A DNA stretch of 64,000 nt, from positions 434,001 through 498,000 of the forward strand of contig NZ_RJVQ01000002.1 in assembly GCF_003856525.1 (NCBI RefSeq). The letters run 5' to 3'. The stretch comes from Vibrio viridaestus (GTDB lineage: Bacteria > Pseudomonadota > Gammaproteobacteria > Enterobacterales > Vibrionaceae). Below the pieces are notes generated by a model. That model worked only from the letters and a program-made list of their open reading frames with translations. It did not search any database and had not been told where the DNA came from. The position numbers were made by a program, and so were the translations under genes. Of the stretch, positions 29,050 through 38,047 are shown one piece after another. The first letter of the stretch is position 1. Each line of letters begins with the position of its first letter.

Positions 29050-29776
29050 AGCGCTTACTTACGATCAACATGGAAATGTTAACAGCCAGCAAGCATTTTT
29101 GGAGAAGTACTCCGTATTAGTGAAAAGAATCGCTCATCATTTAATTGGCCGCTTGCCACCAAGTGTTCAGGTAGATGACTTGATTCAGGCTGGGATGATT
29201 GGCCTGCTAGAAGCGCAGAAAAACTATGATGGGCGCAAAGGTGCTAGCTTCGAAACCTATGCTGGGATTCGAATACGCGGTGCAATGCTGGATGATATTC
29301 GTCGTGGCGATTGGGTGCCAAGATCGGTACACAAACATAATAGAGAGATCAGCCATGCAATTTCGATTTTGGAAGGGCAATTAAATCGTGACCCAACCGA
29401 TTCTGAAGTTGCGAAGTTTCTTGAAATGACGCTAGATCAGTATCATAGCGTTTTAACTGACATAAATTGTTCTAGAATAGTAGGTATTGACGATTTAGGT
29501 GTGTCTGAAGACGTGATTTCACCAACAGATTCGCTTGATGAAAATACGCCTTTCAAAGGTGTGGCTGATGAATCCTTTAGAAAAGCATTGGTTGAGTCAA
29601 TAAAATCGCTACCAGAACGTGAAGCTTTGGTACTTTCACTCTATTATGATGAGGAATTGAATTTAAAAGAAATTGGCGAGGTGATTGGCGTAAGCGAGTC
29701 GCGTGTTAGCCAGATCCTTAGCCAGACAATGCAACGTCTTAGAACGAAGCTTCGTTCCTGGACACAGAATGACTAA
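29042..29776 (+). CDS. fliA: Flagellar sigma factor FliA (sigma-28)
   Basis: A 244-residue sigma-28 factor for late flagellar and motility genes. Region 2 includes LIQAGMIGLLEAQ and FETYAGIRIRGAMLDDIRRGDWVPRSV; region 4 has the helix-turn-helix LKEIGEVIGVSESRVSQIL near the C terminus. It overlaps flhG by eight bases, giving coupled translation, and is held in check by FlgM (not in this window). Placement inside the sigma-54 operon fits the four-tier Vibrio hierarchy. Confidence 0.97.
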   Translation: MNKALTYDQHGNVNSQQAFLEKYSVLVKRIAHHLIGRLPPSVQVDDLIQAGMIGLLEAQKNYDGRKGASFETYAGIRIRGAMLDDIRRGDWVPRSVHKHNREISHAISILEGQLNRDPTDSEVAKFLEMTLDQYHSVLTDINCSRIVGIDDLGVSEDVISPTDSLDENTPFKGVADESFRKALVESIKSLPEREALVLSLYYDEELNLKEIGEVIGVSESRVSQILSQTMQRLRTKLRSWTQND

Positions 29777-29809
29777 CTATCACTGACCTCATACTCAGTG
29801 GAGGCAATT

Positions 29810-30190
29810 TTGAATAAAAATATGAAAATCTTGATTGTTGATGACTTTTCAACAATGCGTCGAATCGTAAAAAATCTACTTCGCGACTTAGGTTTTAATA
29901 ACACCCAAGAAGCGGATGATGGTTTAACAGCATTGCCTATGCTTAAGAAAGGGGATTTTGATTTCGTCGTAACTGACTGGAATATGCCTGGAATGCAGGG
30001 TATCGATTTGTTGAAAAACATTCGTGCCGATGCAGAGCTTAAGCATCTTCCTGTGCTAATGATTACTGCAGAAGCTAAGCGGGAGCAAATTATTGAAGCG
30101 GCTCAGGCTGGCGTAAATGGCTACATAGTAAAACCATTTACAGCAGCTACTCTTAAAGAAAAACTCGATAAAATTTTCGAGCGTCTCTAA
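29810..30190 (+). CDS. cheY: Chemotaxis response regulator CheY
   Basis: A single receiver domain that binds FliM when phosphorylated and reverses the motor. The acidic pair is DD in [11 protein letters not shown], the phosphorylated residue is Asp56 in VVTDWNMPG, and the conserved Lys is in [10 protein letters not shown] place the start at the TTG at 29810: GGAGG is at 29800-29804 with a five-base spacer, while the upstream GTG at 29798 overlaps that ribosome site and the downstream ATG (29822) is too far. The GTG form, 130 residues, is how homologues are often listed. Confidence 0.93.
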   Translation: MNKNMKILIVDDFSTMRRIVKNLLRDLGFNNTQEADDGLTALPMLKKGDFDFVVTDWNMPGMQGIDLLKNIRADAELKHLPVLMITAEAKREQIIEAAQAGVNGYIVKPFTAATLKEKLDKIFERL

Positions 30191-30259
30191 TTTCTCGAAA
30201 AAAAATTTAAAGGTTTTTCAAATTTATCCGATTCATAACGCGTGGAAGGCTACTTCAGG

Positions 30260-30997
30260 ATGATTACATTAGAACAAGCCGAAAAACTCGTCGAGCTTCT
30301 CAAACAAGAGCAGCAACAAGATGCAAACGAGCTGTTGATCGATATTTGTCGACGCTCATCTAGTCACCCTATGTTTGAACAGATTGGGGTACTAACTAGA
30401 GAGTTACATGACGCTTTGAAGGAATTTCAGTCCAGTGACCGAATGCAGGCTATTGCGACAGACGAGATTCCCGATGCGAGAGACCGACTCGAATATGTTA
30501 TTTCTAAAACGGAAGTAGCAGCTAACAAAACGATGGACTCTGTGGATCGCTGTATGCCAATTGCGGATAGCTTACACGAGTCACTGCTCAAGGTTCGCCC
30601 GAAATGGAACGAGCTGATGCATGGTCGAATTGAATTAAGCGAATTTAAGTCACTGTGTCACGGTATCGATGGGTTGCTCAGTCAGATCGAGGGGGACAGT
30701 TCTGAACTGAGAGGGCAACTTACTGAGATATTGATGGCTCAAGACTTTCAAGATTTAACCGGACAGATTATTCGTCGGGTTATAAACCTTGTAACTGAAG
30801 TAGAACAAAGGTTGGTCGAAATACTAACAATATTTGGCGCACAGCAATTAGAAGAAAGCGCTAGCGAAAATTCAACAAGAGATAAGCAAGTATCACCAAG
30901 TGAAGCTGAAGGTCCAATTATCAACCCTCACGAACGAAATGATGCTGTCTCTTCTCAAGACGAAGTTGACGACCTGTTGTCGAGTCTTGGTTTTTAG
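30260..30997 (+). CDS. cheZ: CheY phosphatase CheZ
   Basis: Dephosphorylates CheY-P. From the ATG at 30260 it is 245 residues. The long hairpin of helices contains the active-site Gln in MAQDFQDLTGQIIRRV, and the C terminus SQDEVDDLLSSLGF is the conserved CheY-binding peptide. A GTG at 30242 is possible but has no ribosome site; the ATG has GGAAGG upstream, at a rather long 11-base spacing. A variable tail with polar residues joins the helical part to the CheY-binding end. Confidence 0.93.
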   Translation: MITLEQAEKLVELLKQEQQQDANELLIDICRRSSSHPMFEQIGVLTRELHDALKEFQSSDRMQAIATDEIPDARDRLEYVISKTEVAANKTMDSVDRCMPIADSLHESLLKVRPKWNELMHGRIELSEFKSLCHGIDGLLSQIEGDSSELRGQLTEILMAQDFQDLTGQIIRRVINLVTEVEQRLVEILTIFGAQQLEESASENSTRDKQVSPSEAEGPIINPHERNDAVSSQDEVDDLLSSLGF

Positions 30998-31006
30998 GGG
31001 TACCTT

Positions 31007-33295
31007 ATGAGCTATGAGTTAGATGAAGATATTCTACAAGACTTCTTAGTTGAGGCTGGAGAAATCTTAGAGTTGCTTTCAGAACAATTGGTTGAGCTTG
31101 AAAACAACCCTGATGATAAAGACCTTCTTAATGCAATATTCCGTGGTTTCCACACAGTAAAAGGGGGCGCGGGCTTCCTTGCTCTGAATGAACTTGTTAC
31201 GACCTGCCATGGTGCAGAAAACGTGTTCGACATTTTGAGAAATGGGCAGAGAACTGTGACTTCACGTTTGATGGACACAATGTTGCGCGCACTCGATACC
31301 ATTAATGAACAGTTTAGTGCCGTACAAGAACGTGAGCCGTTAGAAGCTGCAGATCCTGCGTTGCTGGAGGAATTACATCGTTTATCTCACCCAGCGAGTG
31401 CTGATGAAGATGAAGACGAAGTTTCTATCAGTGATGAAGTTGAATCAGACGACATTGAAGATATTGTGGAAGATGACATTGTTGAAGAAGAACCTGAGGT
31501 AGAAGCCCCAGTTCAGGCTGAGACGAAAGTCGATGTTGGTTCAATAGATGAAATCTCTCAAGACGAATTCGATAAACTTCTTGATGAATTGCATGGCAAG
31601 GGTCAGGCACCAAGTAAACCAGTTGAAAGTGCTGCTGCACCTCAAGCACCTAAGGCTTCAACGTCTAACGATGATGGCGACATTACCGACGATGAATTTG
31701 AAAAGTTATTAGATGAACTTCACGGTTCAGGTAAAGGTCCTTCGCTTCATAGTCATGACGCTCCTGCACCAGCGGCTCCTGCTGCAAAAGCGGCTGCTCC
31801 ATCAATGCCTGGCGCAGCAGACAGCGATTTGATGACAGATGCTGAATTTGAAAAACTGCTCGATGAACTTCATGGTTCAGGTAAAGGCCCAACACTAGAT
31901 GAGCTAGAAGCTGCAACAAAACCCGTTGCTGCTGAAGCGGCTGAGCCCGTTGCGAAGAAAGAGCCTGCTAAACCCGCGGCGAAGCCTGCTGCCAAACCTG
32001 TAGCTAAACCGGCCGTAGCTAAGCCAGTTCCAGCAGCTGGTGGGGCAGGTGTTCCTGATAAACCCGCAGCGCCTGCTGATGACAAGAAAGATGCCGCTAA
32101 GAAACCGGCCACTCAAGCAGAAGCAACCGTTCGTGTTGATACATCGACGCTCGATACTATTATGAATATGGTCGGTGAATTGGTTTTGGTTCGCAACCGT
32201 TTAATCAGTTTAGGTTTAAACAGTAACGACGAAGAAATGTCCAAGGCGGTTGCCAACTTGGATGTTGTTACGGCTGACCTGCAGGGCGCAGTGATGAAAA
32301 CGCGCATGCAGCCGATTAAAAAGGTATTTGGACGATTCCCAAGGGTGGTTCGAGATCTGGCACGTAATCTGAAGAAAGACATAGTGCTCGAAATGCGTGG
32401 AGAGGAAACCGATCTAGATAAGAATCTGGTTGAAGCACTCGCAGATCCACTAATCCACTTGGTGCGTAACTCCGTCGACCACGGTATTGAAATGCCGGAT
32501 GACCGAGCTAAATCGGGTAAATCGAGAACGGGTAAAGTAATTCTTTCTGCTTCCCAGGAGGGCGATCATATCGAGTTATGTATTATCGATGATGGTGCAG
32601 GTATGAATCCCGATAAGCTCCGCTCGATCGCAGTCAAAAAGGGACTGATGGACGAAGACGCAGCCGATCGTTTGACCAATAAAGAATGTTTTAACTTAAT
32701 TTTTATGCCTGGCTTCTCTAGTAAAGAGCAGATTTCGGATATTTCCGGACGTGGCGTGGGGATGGACGTAGTTAAAACGGCAATTAATACGCTAAATGGT
32801 TCTATCGATATAGATTCTGAGATCGGTAAGGGTACGAAGATATCAATCAAAGTACCACTGACTCTCGCTATCTTACCAACGCTAATGGTTGGTGTCGGTG
32901 GTAATCCATTTGCTTTACCGTTAGCAAGCGTTAATGAGATTTTCCACCTTGATCTTAGTCGTACCAACGTTGTTGATGGACAGTTAACTATTATCGTTCG
33001 TAAAAAGTCGATACCACTATTTTACTTGCAAAACTGGTTAGCTCCGCAGAAAGGTATTCTTGAAGCACGAAAAGGGCATGGACACGTCGTTATTGTCCAG
33101 ATTGGTAGCCAACGAGTTGGTTTCGTTGTCGATACCTTAATAGGACAAGAAGAAGTGGTTATTAAGCCTCTTGATCAAATGCTTCAGGGTACTCCAGGTA
33201 TGGCTGGTGCAACCATTACCAGTGATGGTCACATTGCATTGATACTTGATATTCCAGGGCTGTTGAAAAACTACGCAGCAGCTTCGAGAATCTAA
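31007..33295 (+). CDS. cheA: Chemotaxis histidine kinase CheA
   Basis: A 762-residue kinase. The P1 phosphotransfer domain covers residues 1-125, with His49 in FRGFHTVKGGAG. A long linker (about 126-372) is first acidic and then Ala/Pro/Lys-rich; it carries three copies of an EFxKLLDELHGxG motif near residues 186, 229 and 279. I do not see a clear P2 domain. P3 begins at VRVDTSTLDTIMNMVGELVL (375). P4 has HLVRNSVDHGIE, IDDGAGMNPDKL and GRGVGMDVV. P5 is the CheW-like C terminus. The linker corresponds to where a ParP-binding localisation domain (LID) was described in Vibrio CheA. Confidence 0.97.
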   Translation: MSYELDEDILQDFLVEAGEILELLSEQLVELENNPDDKDLLNAIFRGFHTVKGGAGFLALNELVTTCHGAENVFDILRNGQRTVTSRLMDTMLRALDTINEQFSAVQEREPLEAADPALLEELHRLSHPASADEDEDEVSISDEVESDDIEDIVEDDIVEEEPEVEAPVQAETKVDVGSIDEISQDEFDKLLDELHGKGQAPSKPVESAAAPQAPKASTSNDDGDITDDEFEKLLDELHGSGKGPSLHSHDAPAPAAPAAKAAAPSMPGAADSDLMTDAEFEKLLDELHGSGKGPTLDELEAATKPVAAEAAEPVAKKEPAKPAAKPAAKPVAKPAVAKPVPAAGGAGVPDKPAAPADDKKDAAKKPATQAEATVRVDTSTLDTIMNMVGELVLVRNRLISLGLNSNDEEMSKAVANLDVVTADLQGAVMKTRMQPIKKVFGRFPRVVRDLARNLKKDIVLEMRGEETDLDKNLVEALADPLIHLVRNSVDHGIEMPDDRAKSGKSRTGKVILSASQEGDHIELCIIDDGAGMNPDKLRSIAVKKGLMDEDAADRLTNKECFNLIFMPGFSSKEQISDISGRGVGMDVVKTAINTLNGSIDIDSEIGKGTKISIKVPLTLAILPTLMVGVGGNPFALPLASVNEIFHLDLSRTNVVDGQLTIIVRKKSIPLFYLQNWLAPQKGILEARKGHGHVVIVQIGSQRVGFVVDTLIGQEEVVIKPLDQMLQGTPGMAGATITSDGHIALILDIPGLLKNYAAASRI
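31550..31891 (+). repeat. Three in-frame repeats in the CheA linker
   Basis: Repeat units encode DEFDKLLDELHGKGQAP, DEFEKLLDELHGSGKGP and AEFEKLLDELHGSGKGP, starting near 31562, 31691 and 31841. They are 43 and 50 codons apart. Copies two and three are nearly identical at the protein level, which indicates duplication within cheA. Confidence 0.9.
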
Positions 33296-33320
33296 GGTAT
33301 AGGAAACGATAAGGAAAACT

Positions 33321-34475
33321 ATGGCGATTAGAGTTTTAGTTGTTGACGACTCAAGTTTCTTTAGACGTCGTGTTAGTGAAATCATCAATTCTGAATCACG
33401 TTTAGAAGTGATAGATGTTGCTACCAACGGAAAAGAGGCTGTCGAAAAAGCTAAGAGCCTGAAGCCTGACGTAATCACTATGGACGTTGAGATGCCGGTG
33501 TTAGACGGCATCTCTGCAGTTCGTATGATTATGGAAGAAAATCCAACCCCAATTCTGATGTTTTCATCTCTGACTCACGATGGAGCAAAGGCGACACTTG
33601 ACGCTCTTGATGCGGGGGCTATGGACTTTTTGCCTAAGAAATTCGAGGATATCGCGAGAAATCGAGATGAGGCTGTTGCGTTACTTCAGCAACGCGTTTT
33701 GGAGATATCCAGACGAAGAGCATTCATGCGTAGGACATCTCCCTCTGCTTTATCATCGACGGATACAGTGGCCCCAAGTTCTCCAACCAGAAGAGAGCCT
33801 CTGTCACGATCTTTAGATTCGATCAGACAAAGAACCTCGCAACCTGCGACAACAACTCCGGTTACCCCTATTTCAGCTAAGTTTAGGCCAACGGGCAAGA
33901 AGTATCAGTTGACAGCCATAGGTACGTCAACAGGTGGTCCTGTTGCATTGCAGAAAGTGTTGACTAAATTACCGGCTAACTATCCGCATCCTATTTTGTT
34001 AATTCAACATATGCCGGCAACATTTACGGCAGCGTTTGCGAGTCGTTTGGATTCGTTGTGCAAAATATCAGTTAAAGAAGCTGAGAATGGAGATGTTTTG
34101 CGTCCCGGAGTGGCGTATCTGGCTCCTGGTGGCTTACAAATGATGTTGGAAGGGCGTCCTGGTTCAACAAAAATTCGGATTCTTGATGGCGGAGAGAAAA
34201 TGAATTACAAACCGTGTGTTGATGTGACATTCGGTTCTGCTGCTAAGATCTATGCAGATAAAGTGCTTTCAATTGTTTTGACTGGTATGGGAGCTGATGG
34301 ACGAGAAGGTGCAAGAATGCTTAAAGCTGCTGGCGCCACCATCTGGGCTCAAGACGAAGCCAGTTGCGTTGTTTATGGGATGCCTCAGGCGGTTGCTAAA
34401 GCAGGTATTTCAACAGAGAGTCTACCACTTGACCGTATTGCTGAGCGTATGTTGGTCGAAGTCGGTCTGGCTTAA
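33321..34475 (+). CDS. cheB: Chemotaxis methylesterase CheB
   Basis: A 384-residue receptor methylesterase/deamidase. The receiver domain spans 1-125 with Asp55 in [14 protein letters not shown] Ser/Thr/Pro-rich linker spans about 137-190, and the esterase domain follows. The catalytic triad is visible as Ser in [12 protein letters not shown], His in [14 protein letters not shown] and Asp in [14 protein letters not shown]. Phosphorylation by CheA activates it. No cheR is in the window, so the methyltransferase must be elsewhere, as is normal in vibrios. Confidence 0.97.
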   Translation: MAIRVLVVDDSSFFRRRVSEIINSESRLEVIDVATNGKEAVEKAKSLKPDVITMDVEMPVLDGISAVRMIMEENPTPILMFSSLTHDGAKATLDALDAGAMDFLPKKFEDIARNRDEAVALLQQRVLEISRRRAFMRRTSPSALSSTDTVAPSSPTRREPLSRSLDSIRQRTSQPATTTPVTPISAKFRPTGKKYQLTAIGTSTGGPVALQKVLTKLPANYPHPILLIQHMPATFTAAFASRLDSLCKISVKEAENGDVLRPGVAYLAPGGLQMMLEGRPGSTKIRILDGGEKMNYKPCVDVTFGSAAKIYADKVLSIVLTGMGADGREGARMLKAAGATIWAQDEASCVVYGMPQAVAKAGISTESLPLDRIAERMLVEVGLA

Positions 34476-34484
34476 GGGTATGAC

Positions 34485-35264
34485 ATGATCGTTTGGAGTA
34501 TTGCAAACCAAAAAGGTGGTGTCGGAAAAACCACAACAACTATTACTCTAGCTGGACTCTTATGTCAGCAGGGGAAAAGAGTGTTGTTGGTTGATACAGA
34601 CCCTCACGCATCCCTAACTACCTACCTCGGATATGACTCCGACAGCATGGATAAAAACTTATTCGATTTATTTCAACTCGAAAAAATTACCAAGGATACG
34701 GTACAGCCTCTTATCGTTGACACTGAAATCGATGGTATCGATCTTATTTCCGCTCATATGTCGCTCGCGACGTTAGATAGAGTGATGGGTAACCGTAGTG
34801 GAATGGGCTTGATCCTTAAGAAGGCATTGCTTGAGTTACGTAATGTTTATGATTACGTCTTAATAGACTGTCCTCCTATCCTTGGTGTGATGATGGTGAA
34901 CGCTTTAGCGGCGAGCGACCGTATTTTAATCCCGGTTCAAACCGAGTTCTTGGCGATGAAGGGATTAGAGCGCATGATTCGAACGCTTGCGATTATGCAA
35001 CGTTCTAGAAGCCGTCAGTTCAAAGTAACTATTGTTCCAACTATGTACGATAAGCGCACTCGAGCCTCTTTGCAAACGCTGACACAGCTCAAAAAGGATT
35101 ACCCAGATAAAGTCTGGAACTCAGCGGTACCCATTGATACGAAATTTAGAGATGCAAGTCTTAAGCGATTACCTGCTTCACATTTCGCAAGTGGTAGCCG
35201 AGGAGTATTTGCCTACAAACAGTTACTAATTTATTTAGAGAGGCTGGCAATCGATGAGTCGTGA
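34485..35264 (+). CDS. parC: ParA-like ATPase ParC (chemotaxis array positioning)
   Basis: A 259-residue ParA/Soj-type ATPase with deviant Walker A NQKGGVGKTTTTI (residues 7-19), DTDPHASLTTYLG, and Walker B LIDCPPILG. In Vibrio the ATPase encoded between cheB and the CheW-like gene is ParC, which recruits chemotaxis arrays to the old pole and segregates them at division. The gene overlaps parP by 11 bases. Context separates it from chromosome or plasmid ParA, since no ParB partner or parS site is nearby. Confidence 0.92.
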   Translation: MIVWSIANQKGGVGKTTTTITLAGLLCQQGKRVLLVDTDPHASLTTYLGYDSDSMDKNLFDLFQLEKITKDTVQPLIVDTEIDGIDLISAHMSLATLDRVMGNRSGMGLILKKALLELRNVYDYVLIDCPPILGVMMVNALAASDRILIPVQTEFLAMKGLERMIRTLAIMQRSRSRQFKVTIVPTMYDKRTRASLQTLTQLKKDYPDKVWNSAVPIDTKFRDASLKRLPASHFASGSRGVFAYKQLLIYLERLAIDES

Positions 35265-36270
35265 TTCTGTATTGTCTGGTGAACAGGCTCTCACTGATTA
35301 TTTTGCTGCTTTACTCGATGAGTCGGAAGAGTTAGAGCTGGCTCAAGAAATTAACGCACAAGTCATTGCGGAAGTTTCTCATGATTCACAATTTGTACCA
35401 CAATTAAAACCGGTTGTATCTGAAGAAAAAATTCTGGAGGTAAGTGGTCCGGATTTTTTGCCTATACCCAACCTTGATGATGTAGAGCGGCTTTTGAAGC
35501 AGCTTGAGTCTTCAAACCCAGTTGCTGAAATCGAGCATGTTGAAGATATCATTGAAGAGAACACCCGCAAGGTGGTTGAGGAGCTTCACCACCAAGAAGA
35601 TTTAGAGCAGCAGGCAACGACACATAAAATTGTTGTCGAAGATGAAGTTCAGGGTTGGGACGTTGATACGCTCGATACAACTGCAGACGAAGTGCATGTT
35701 GCTGAAGAGATTAAAGAAATAGCCGAACCTGTCGATACAGAGACAGTTGAACAGGTATCTGAAGTCGCTCAGAGTGGCGGAGGTGGAAGTGAATTTGGTC
35801 ATTGGGAGGGAGTGCAGCGCACTTCAAACTTTCAAGTACTTTATTTTGAAGTAAATGGTGTGACGTTCGCCGTTCCATTGGATGAACTTGGTGGAATCCA
35901 CCGGATAACGGAACTAAATCACCTCATTGGTAGGCCCAAATGGTATTTGGGGCTACAAACCAATCGAGATGCTCAGTTAGATGTTGTTGATACCGCAAGA
36001 TGGGTTATGGCGGATAAGCTATCTGGTGATGAGCATAAAGAGAGTTACGAATACATTGTTATGCTTGGTGAAAGTACTTGGGGCCTGGCTTGCGGGCAGT
36101 TAAAAGGCACTGAGTTACTTGACTGTGATAAAGTTCGATGGCGCGAACATGTAGGAAAAAGGCCCTGGCTTGCTGGGATGGTAAAAGAAAAAATGTGTGC
36201 TTTGATTCATGTTGAGGCTTTGGTCGCTATGCTTAAAGCTGGCCTTGATGTTAAAGCACTCGATAAATAA
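35254..36270 (+). CDS. parP: ParP: CheW-like array-integrity protein
   Basis: A 338-residue protein with a long acidic, probably disordered N-terminal part (to about residue 180, rich in Glu and Asp) and a short Gly/Ser linker. The C-terminal CheW-like (AIF) domain starts around FQVLYFEVNGVTFAVPLDELGGI. ParP connects ParC to CheA and receptors and keeps arrays stable at the pole in Vibrio. It overlaps parC by 11 bases and precedes cheW. The N-terminal region is the expected ParC contact. Confidence 0.9.
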   Translation: MSRDSVLSGEQALTDYFAALLDESEELELAQEINAQVIAEVSHDSQFVPQLKPVVSEEKILEVSGPDFLPIPNLDDVERLLKQLESSNPVAEIEHVEDIIEENTRKVVEELHHQEDLEQQATTHKIVVEDEVQGWDVDTLDTTADEVHVAEEIKEIAEPVDTETVEQVSEVAQSGGGGSEFGHWEGVQRTSNFQVLYFEVNGVTFAVPLDELGGIHRITELNHLIGRPKWYLGLQTNRDAQLDVVDTARWVMADKLSGDEHKESYEYIVMLGESTWGLACGQLKGTELLDCDKVRWREHVGKRPWLAGMVKEKMCALIHVEALVAMLKAGLDVKALDK

Positions 36271-36308
36271 TGCATTGATGTCGGATACGACTTTAGAGAG
36301 GATAAGGT

Positions 36309-36803
36309 ATGTCTCAATCTAGCGAAGTAGAAGTAAAAAAGGACCAATCCAAAGATGAAGTGCTTCAATGGGTTACGTTCCAGTTAGAGGAAGAAACGTA
36401 CGGCATTAATGTAATGCAGGTGCGCGAAGTCTTACGTTACACTGAAATTGCACCCGTGCCGGGAGCACCAGATTACGTATTAGGTATTATTAACTTGCGT
36501 GGTAACGTGGTCACTGTTATCGATACCCGCTCACGTTTTGGCTTAGTTGAAGGCGAAGTAACGGATAATACTCGTATTATTGTTATTGAGTCTGAACGCC
36601 AGGTTATCGGTATTCTTGTTGATAGCGTTGCGGAAGTTGTGTACTTACGTTCTTCCGAAATCGATACAACACCAAGTGTAGGTACGGAAGAAAGCTCTAA
36701 GTTCATTCAAGGTGTAAGTAATCGAGACGGTAAGCTACTCATTTTAGTGGATCTTAATAAGCTTCTATCAGACGAAGAATGGGATGAAATGGCTCATCTA
36801 TAA
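36309..36803 (+). CDS. cheW: Chemotaxis coupling protein CheW
   Basis: A 164-residue adaptor joining receptors to CheA. The two SH3-like subdomains are recognisable by WVTFQLEEETYGINVMQVREVLRY and APDYVLGIINLRGNVVTVIDTRSRFG, both typical of CheW. AAGG lies just before the ATG. Its TAA overlaps the next ATG by one base. This is the conventional CheW, in contrast to the elongated CheW-like ParP two genes upstream. Confidence 0.96.
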   Translation: MSQSSEVEVKKDQSKDEVLQWVTFQLEEETYGINVMQVREVLRYTEIAPVPGAPDYVLGIINLRGNVVTVIDTRSRFGLVEGEVTDNTRIIVIESERQVIGILVDSVAEVVYLRSSEIDTTPSVGTEESSKFIQGVSNRDGKLLILVDLNKLLSDEEWDEMAHL

Positions 36804-37309
36804 TGCTTGATGACATTCTGAATAATCCCCATCTATTGGCTGGATTCGGCACCACACTGTTTGTTTTGTTGGTGCTGATATTTTGTCTGTTACGGATGAG
36901 CAAAAACTATCGAGCACGATTTGATCAGCTTCGTCAGGAAAACCGAACGCTTGCGAAAGACTTGCAAAAGTCTGGAAAGCAGATTGTTGAATTACGATCC
37001 ATTGCTGTCGGTCTTGGGCAAAGTTTTTCAGAGCAACAAGATGTGATGCGTTTACTAGCAGAGCGAATCAGTGAACTAGAGCAAGAAGATAAAGATGGTC
37101 GTCTTTATAGTCGTGCGACAAAGATGGTCAAGTTAGGCGCTGATATTGATGAGCTAATCGAAGAGTGTGAGTTGCCAAAAGCTGAAGCTGAGTTAATGTT
37201 GTCACTGCAGAAAAAACTAGCGGGACATGAGAAAATACCTCCGCTTGAGCAAAACCCTAGTGAGAGGCAGGTTACTTCGAGTAAGAGAAGTACAAAGCCA
37301 AGCAGATAG
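36803..37309 (+). CDS. DUF2802 membrane protein at the end of the che operon
   Basis: A 168-residue protein with one N-terminal membrane helix (about residues 13-31, GFGTTLFVLLVLIFCLL). A coiled-coil-like stretch (about 35-95) and a C-terminal helix-turn-helix-like segment (MVKLGADIDELIEECELPKAEAELMLSLQ) matching DUF2802 follow. It is coupled to cheW by a one-base overlap and followed by the operon terminator. Function is unknown; conserved linkage suggests a link with chemotaxis arrays or flagella. Confidence 0.82.
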   Translation: MLDDILNNPHLLAGFGTTLFVLLVLIFCLLRMSKNYRARFDQLRQENRTLAKDLQKSGKQIVELRSIAVGLGQSFSEQQDVMRLLAERISELEQEDKDGRLYSRATKMVKLGADIDELIEECELPKAEAELMLSLQKKLAGHEKIPPLEQNPSERQVTSSKRSTKPSR

Positions 37310-37320
37310 TTTTTAATCTT

Positions 37321-37347
37321 CAAAGGAAGCCTTGGCTTCCTTTTTTA
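37321..37347 (+). terminator. Terminator of the flagellar-chemotaxis operon
   Basis: AAAGGAAGC and GCTTCCTTT pair around a four-base loop, followed by a long T tract. It separates the che operon from ccmABCDEFGHI. Confidence 0.92.
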
Positions 37348-37423
37348 TTTTCAGCTTTTCCCTTGTTTATAGATAATGCACCTGTGTTACTATACGAGGA
37401 TATTATTCTAATAAGCAGAAAAC

Positions 37424-38047
37424 ATGCTGGAAGTAAAAAGCCTCGAGTGTAAAAAATCAAATCAGAGTCTATTTCATCCCTTATCTTTTCAAGTCGCTCC
37501 TTCAGAGATCGTGCAAATAGTCGGTGAAAACGGATCAGGAAAAACGACGTTATTACGAGCATTAGTAGGACTTTCTGACATTGAAGAGGGTTCTGTAACA
37601 TGGTCTGGTCACTCTATTCAGACGGAAGAATTTAGAGGTAATTTACTCTATATTGGCCATCTGGTTGGCGTCAAAAAGGAGCTTACTGCGATTGAGAATC
37701 TGCGTTTTTATCAGCAATTGACTGGTAATCGTTATGATGATGAATCGCTGTTTAATGCTTTAGAAATTGTCGGGCTCGTCGGTCGTGAAGATATTCCTGT
37801 TGGGTCACTTTCGTTTGGTCAGCAAAGACGTGTTGCACTAGCTCGTTTATGGTTGAGTGATCAACCTATATGGGTGCTGGATGAACCCTTTACTGGCATC
37901 GATAAACGGGGTGTGAAAGCACTAGAGCAACGATTTATTGAGCATGCGAATGCTGGTGGATTAATTATTTTCACCGCACATATTGATGTGCTACATGAGC
38001 TTTTTTCAGTGAAGAAAATTGAACTTCAAGATATGGGTATGTTCTAA
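37424..38047 (+). CDS. ccmA: Haem exporter/CcmE-release ATPase CcmA
   Basis: A 207-residue ABC ATPase of cytochrome c maturation System I. Walker A is GENGSGKTTLLRA (about residues 32-44), the signature is LSFGQQRRVALARLW and Walker B is IWVLDEPFTGID. With CcmB, CcmC and CcmD it releases holo-CcmE from the membrane complex. It is the first gene of an uninterrupted ccmABCDEFGHI operon. Its stop overlaps ccmB by one base. Confidence 0.96.
   Translation: MLEVKSLECKKSNQSLFHPLSFQVAPSEIVQIVGENGSGKTTLLRALVGLSDIEEGSVTWSGHSIQTEEFRGNLLYIGHLVGVKKELTAIENLRFYQQLTGNRYDDESLFNALEIVGLVGREDIPVGSLSFGQQRRVALARLWLSDQPIWVLDEPFTGIDKRGVKALEQRFIEHANAGGLIIFTAHIDVLHELFSVKKIELQDMGMF

Noticed and set aside
31428-32116. 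Several antisense frames opposite the cheA linker, some Ala- or Leu-rich
   Set aside because: They mirror the low-complexity Ala/Pro/Lys linker; no ribosome sites or family motifs.
34485-35264. Chromosome or plasmid partition parA
   Set aside because: No parB or parS nearby, and it is embedded in the chemotaxis operon beside the CheW-like partner, the ParC arrangement.
37363-37400. Promoter for ccmA with TTGTTT and TACTAT
   Set aside because: The spacer is about 19 bases and both hexamers are weak; a promoter must exist after the terminator, but I cannot place it reliably.
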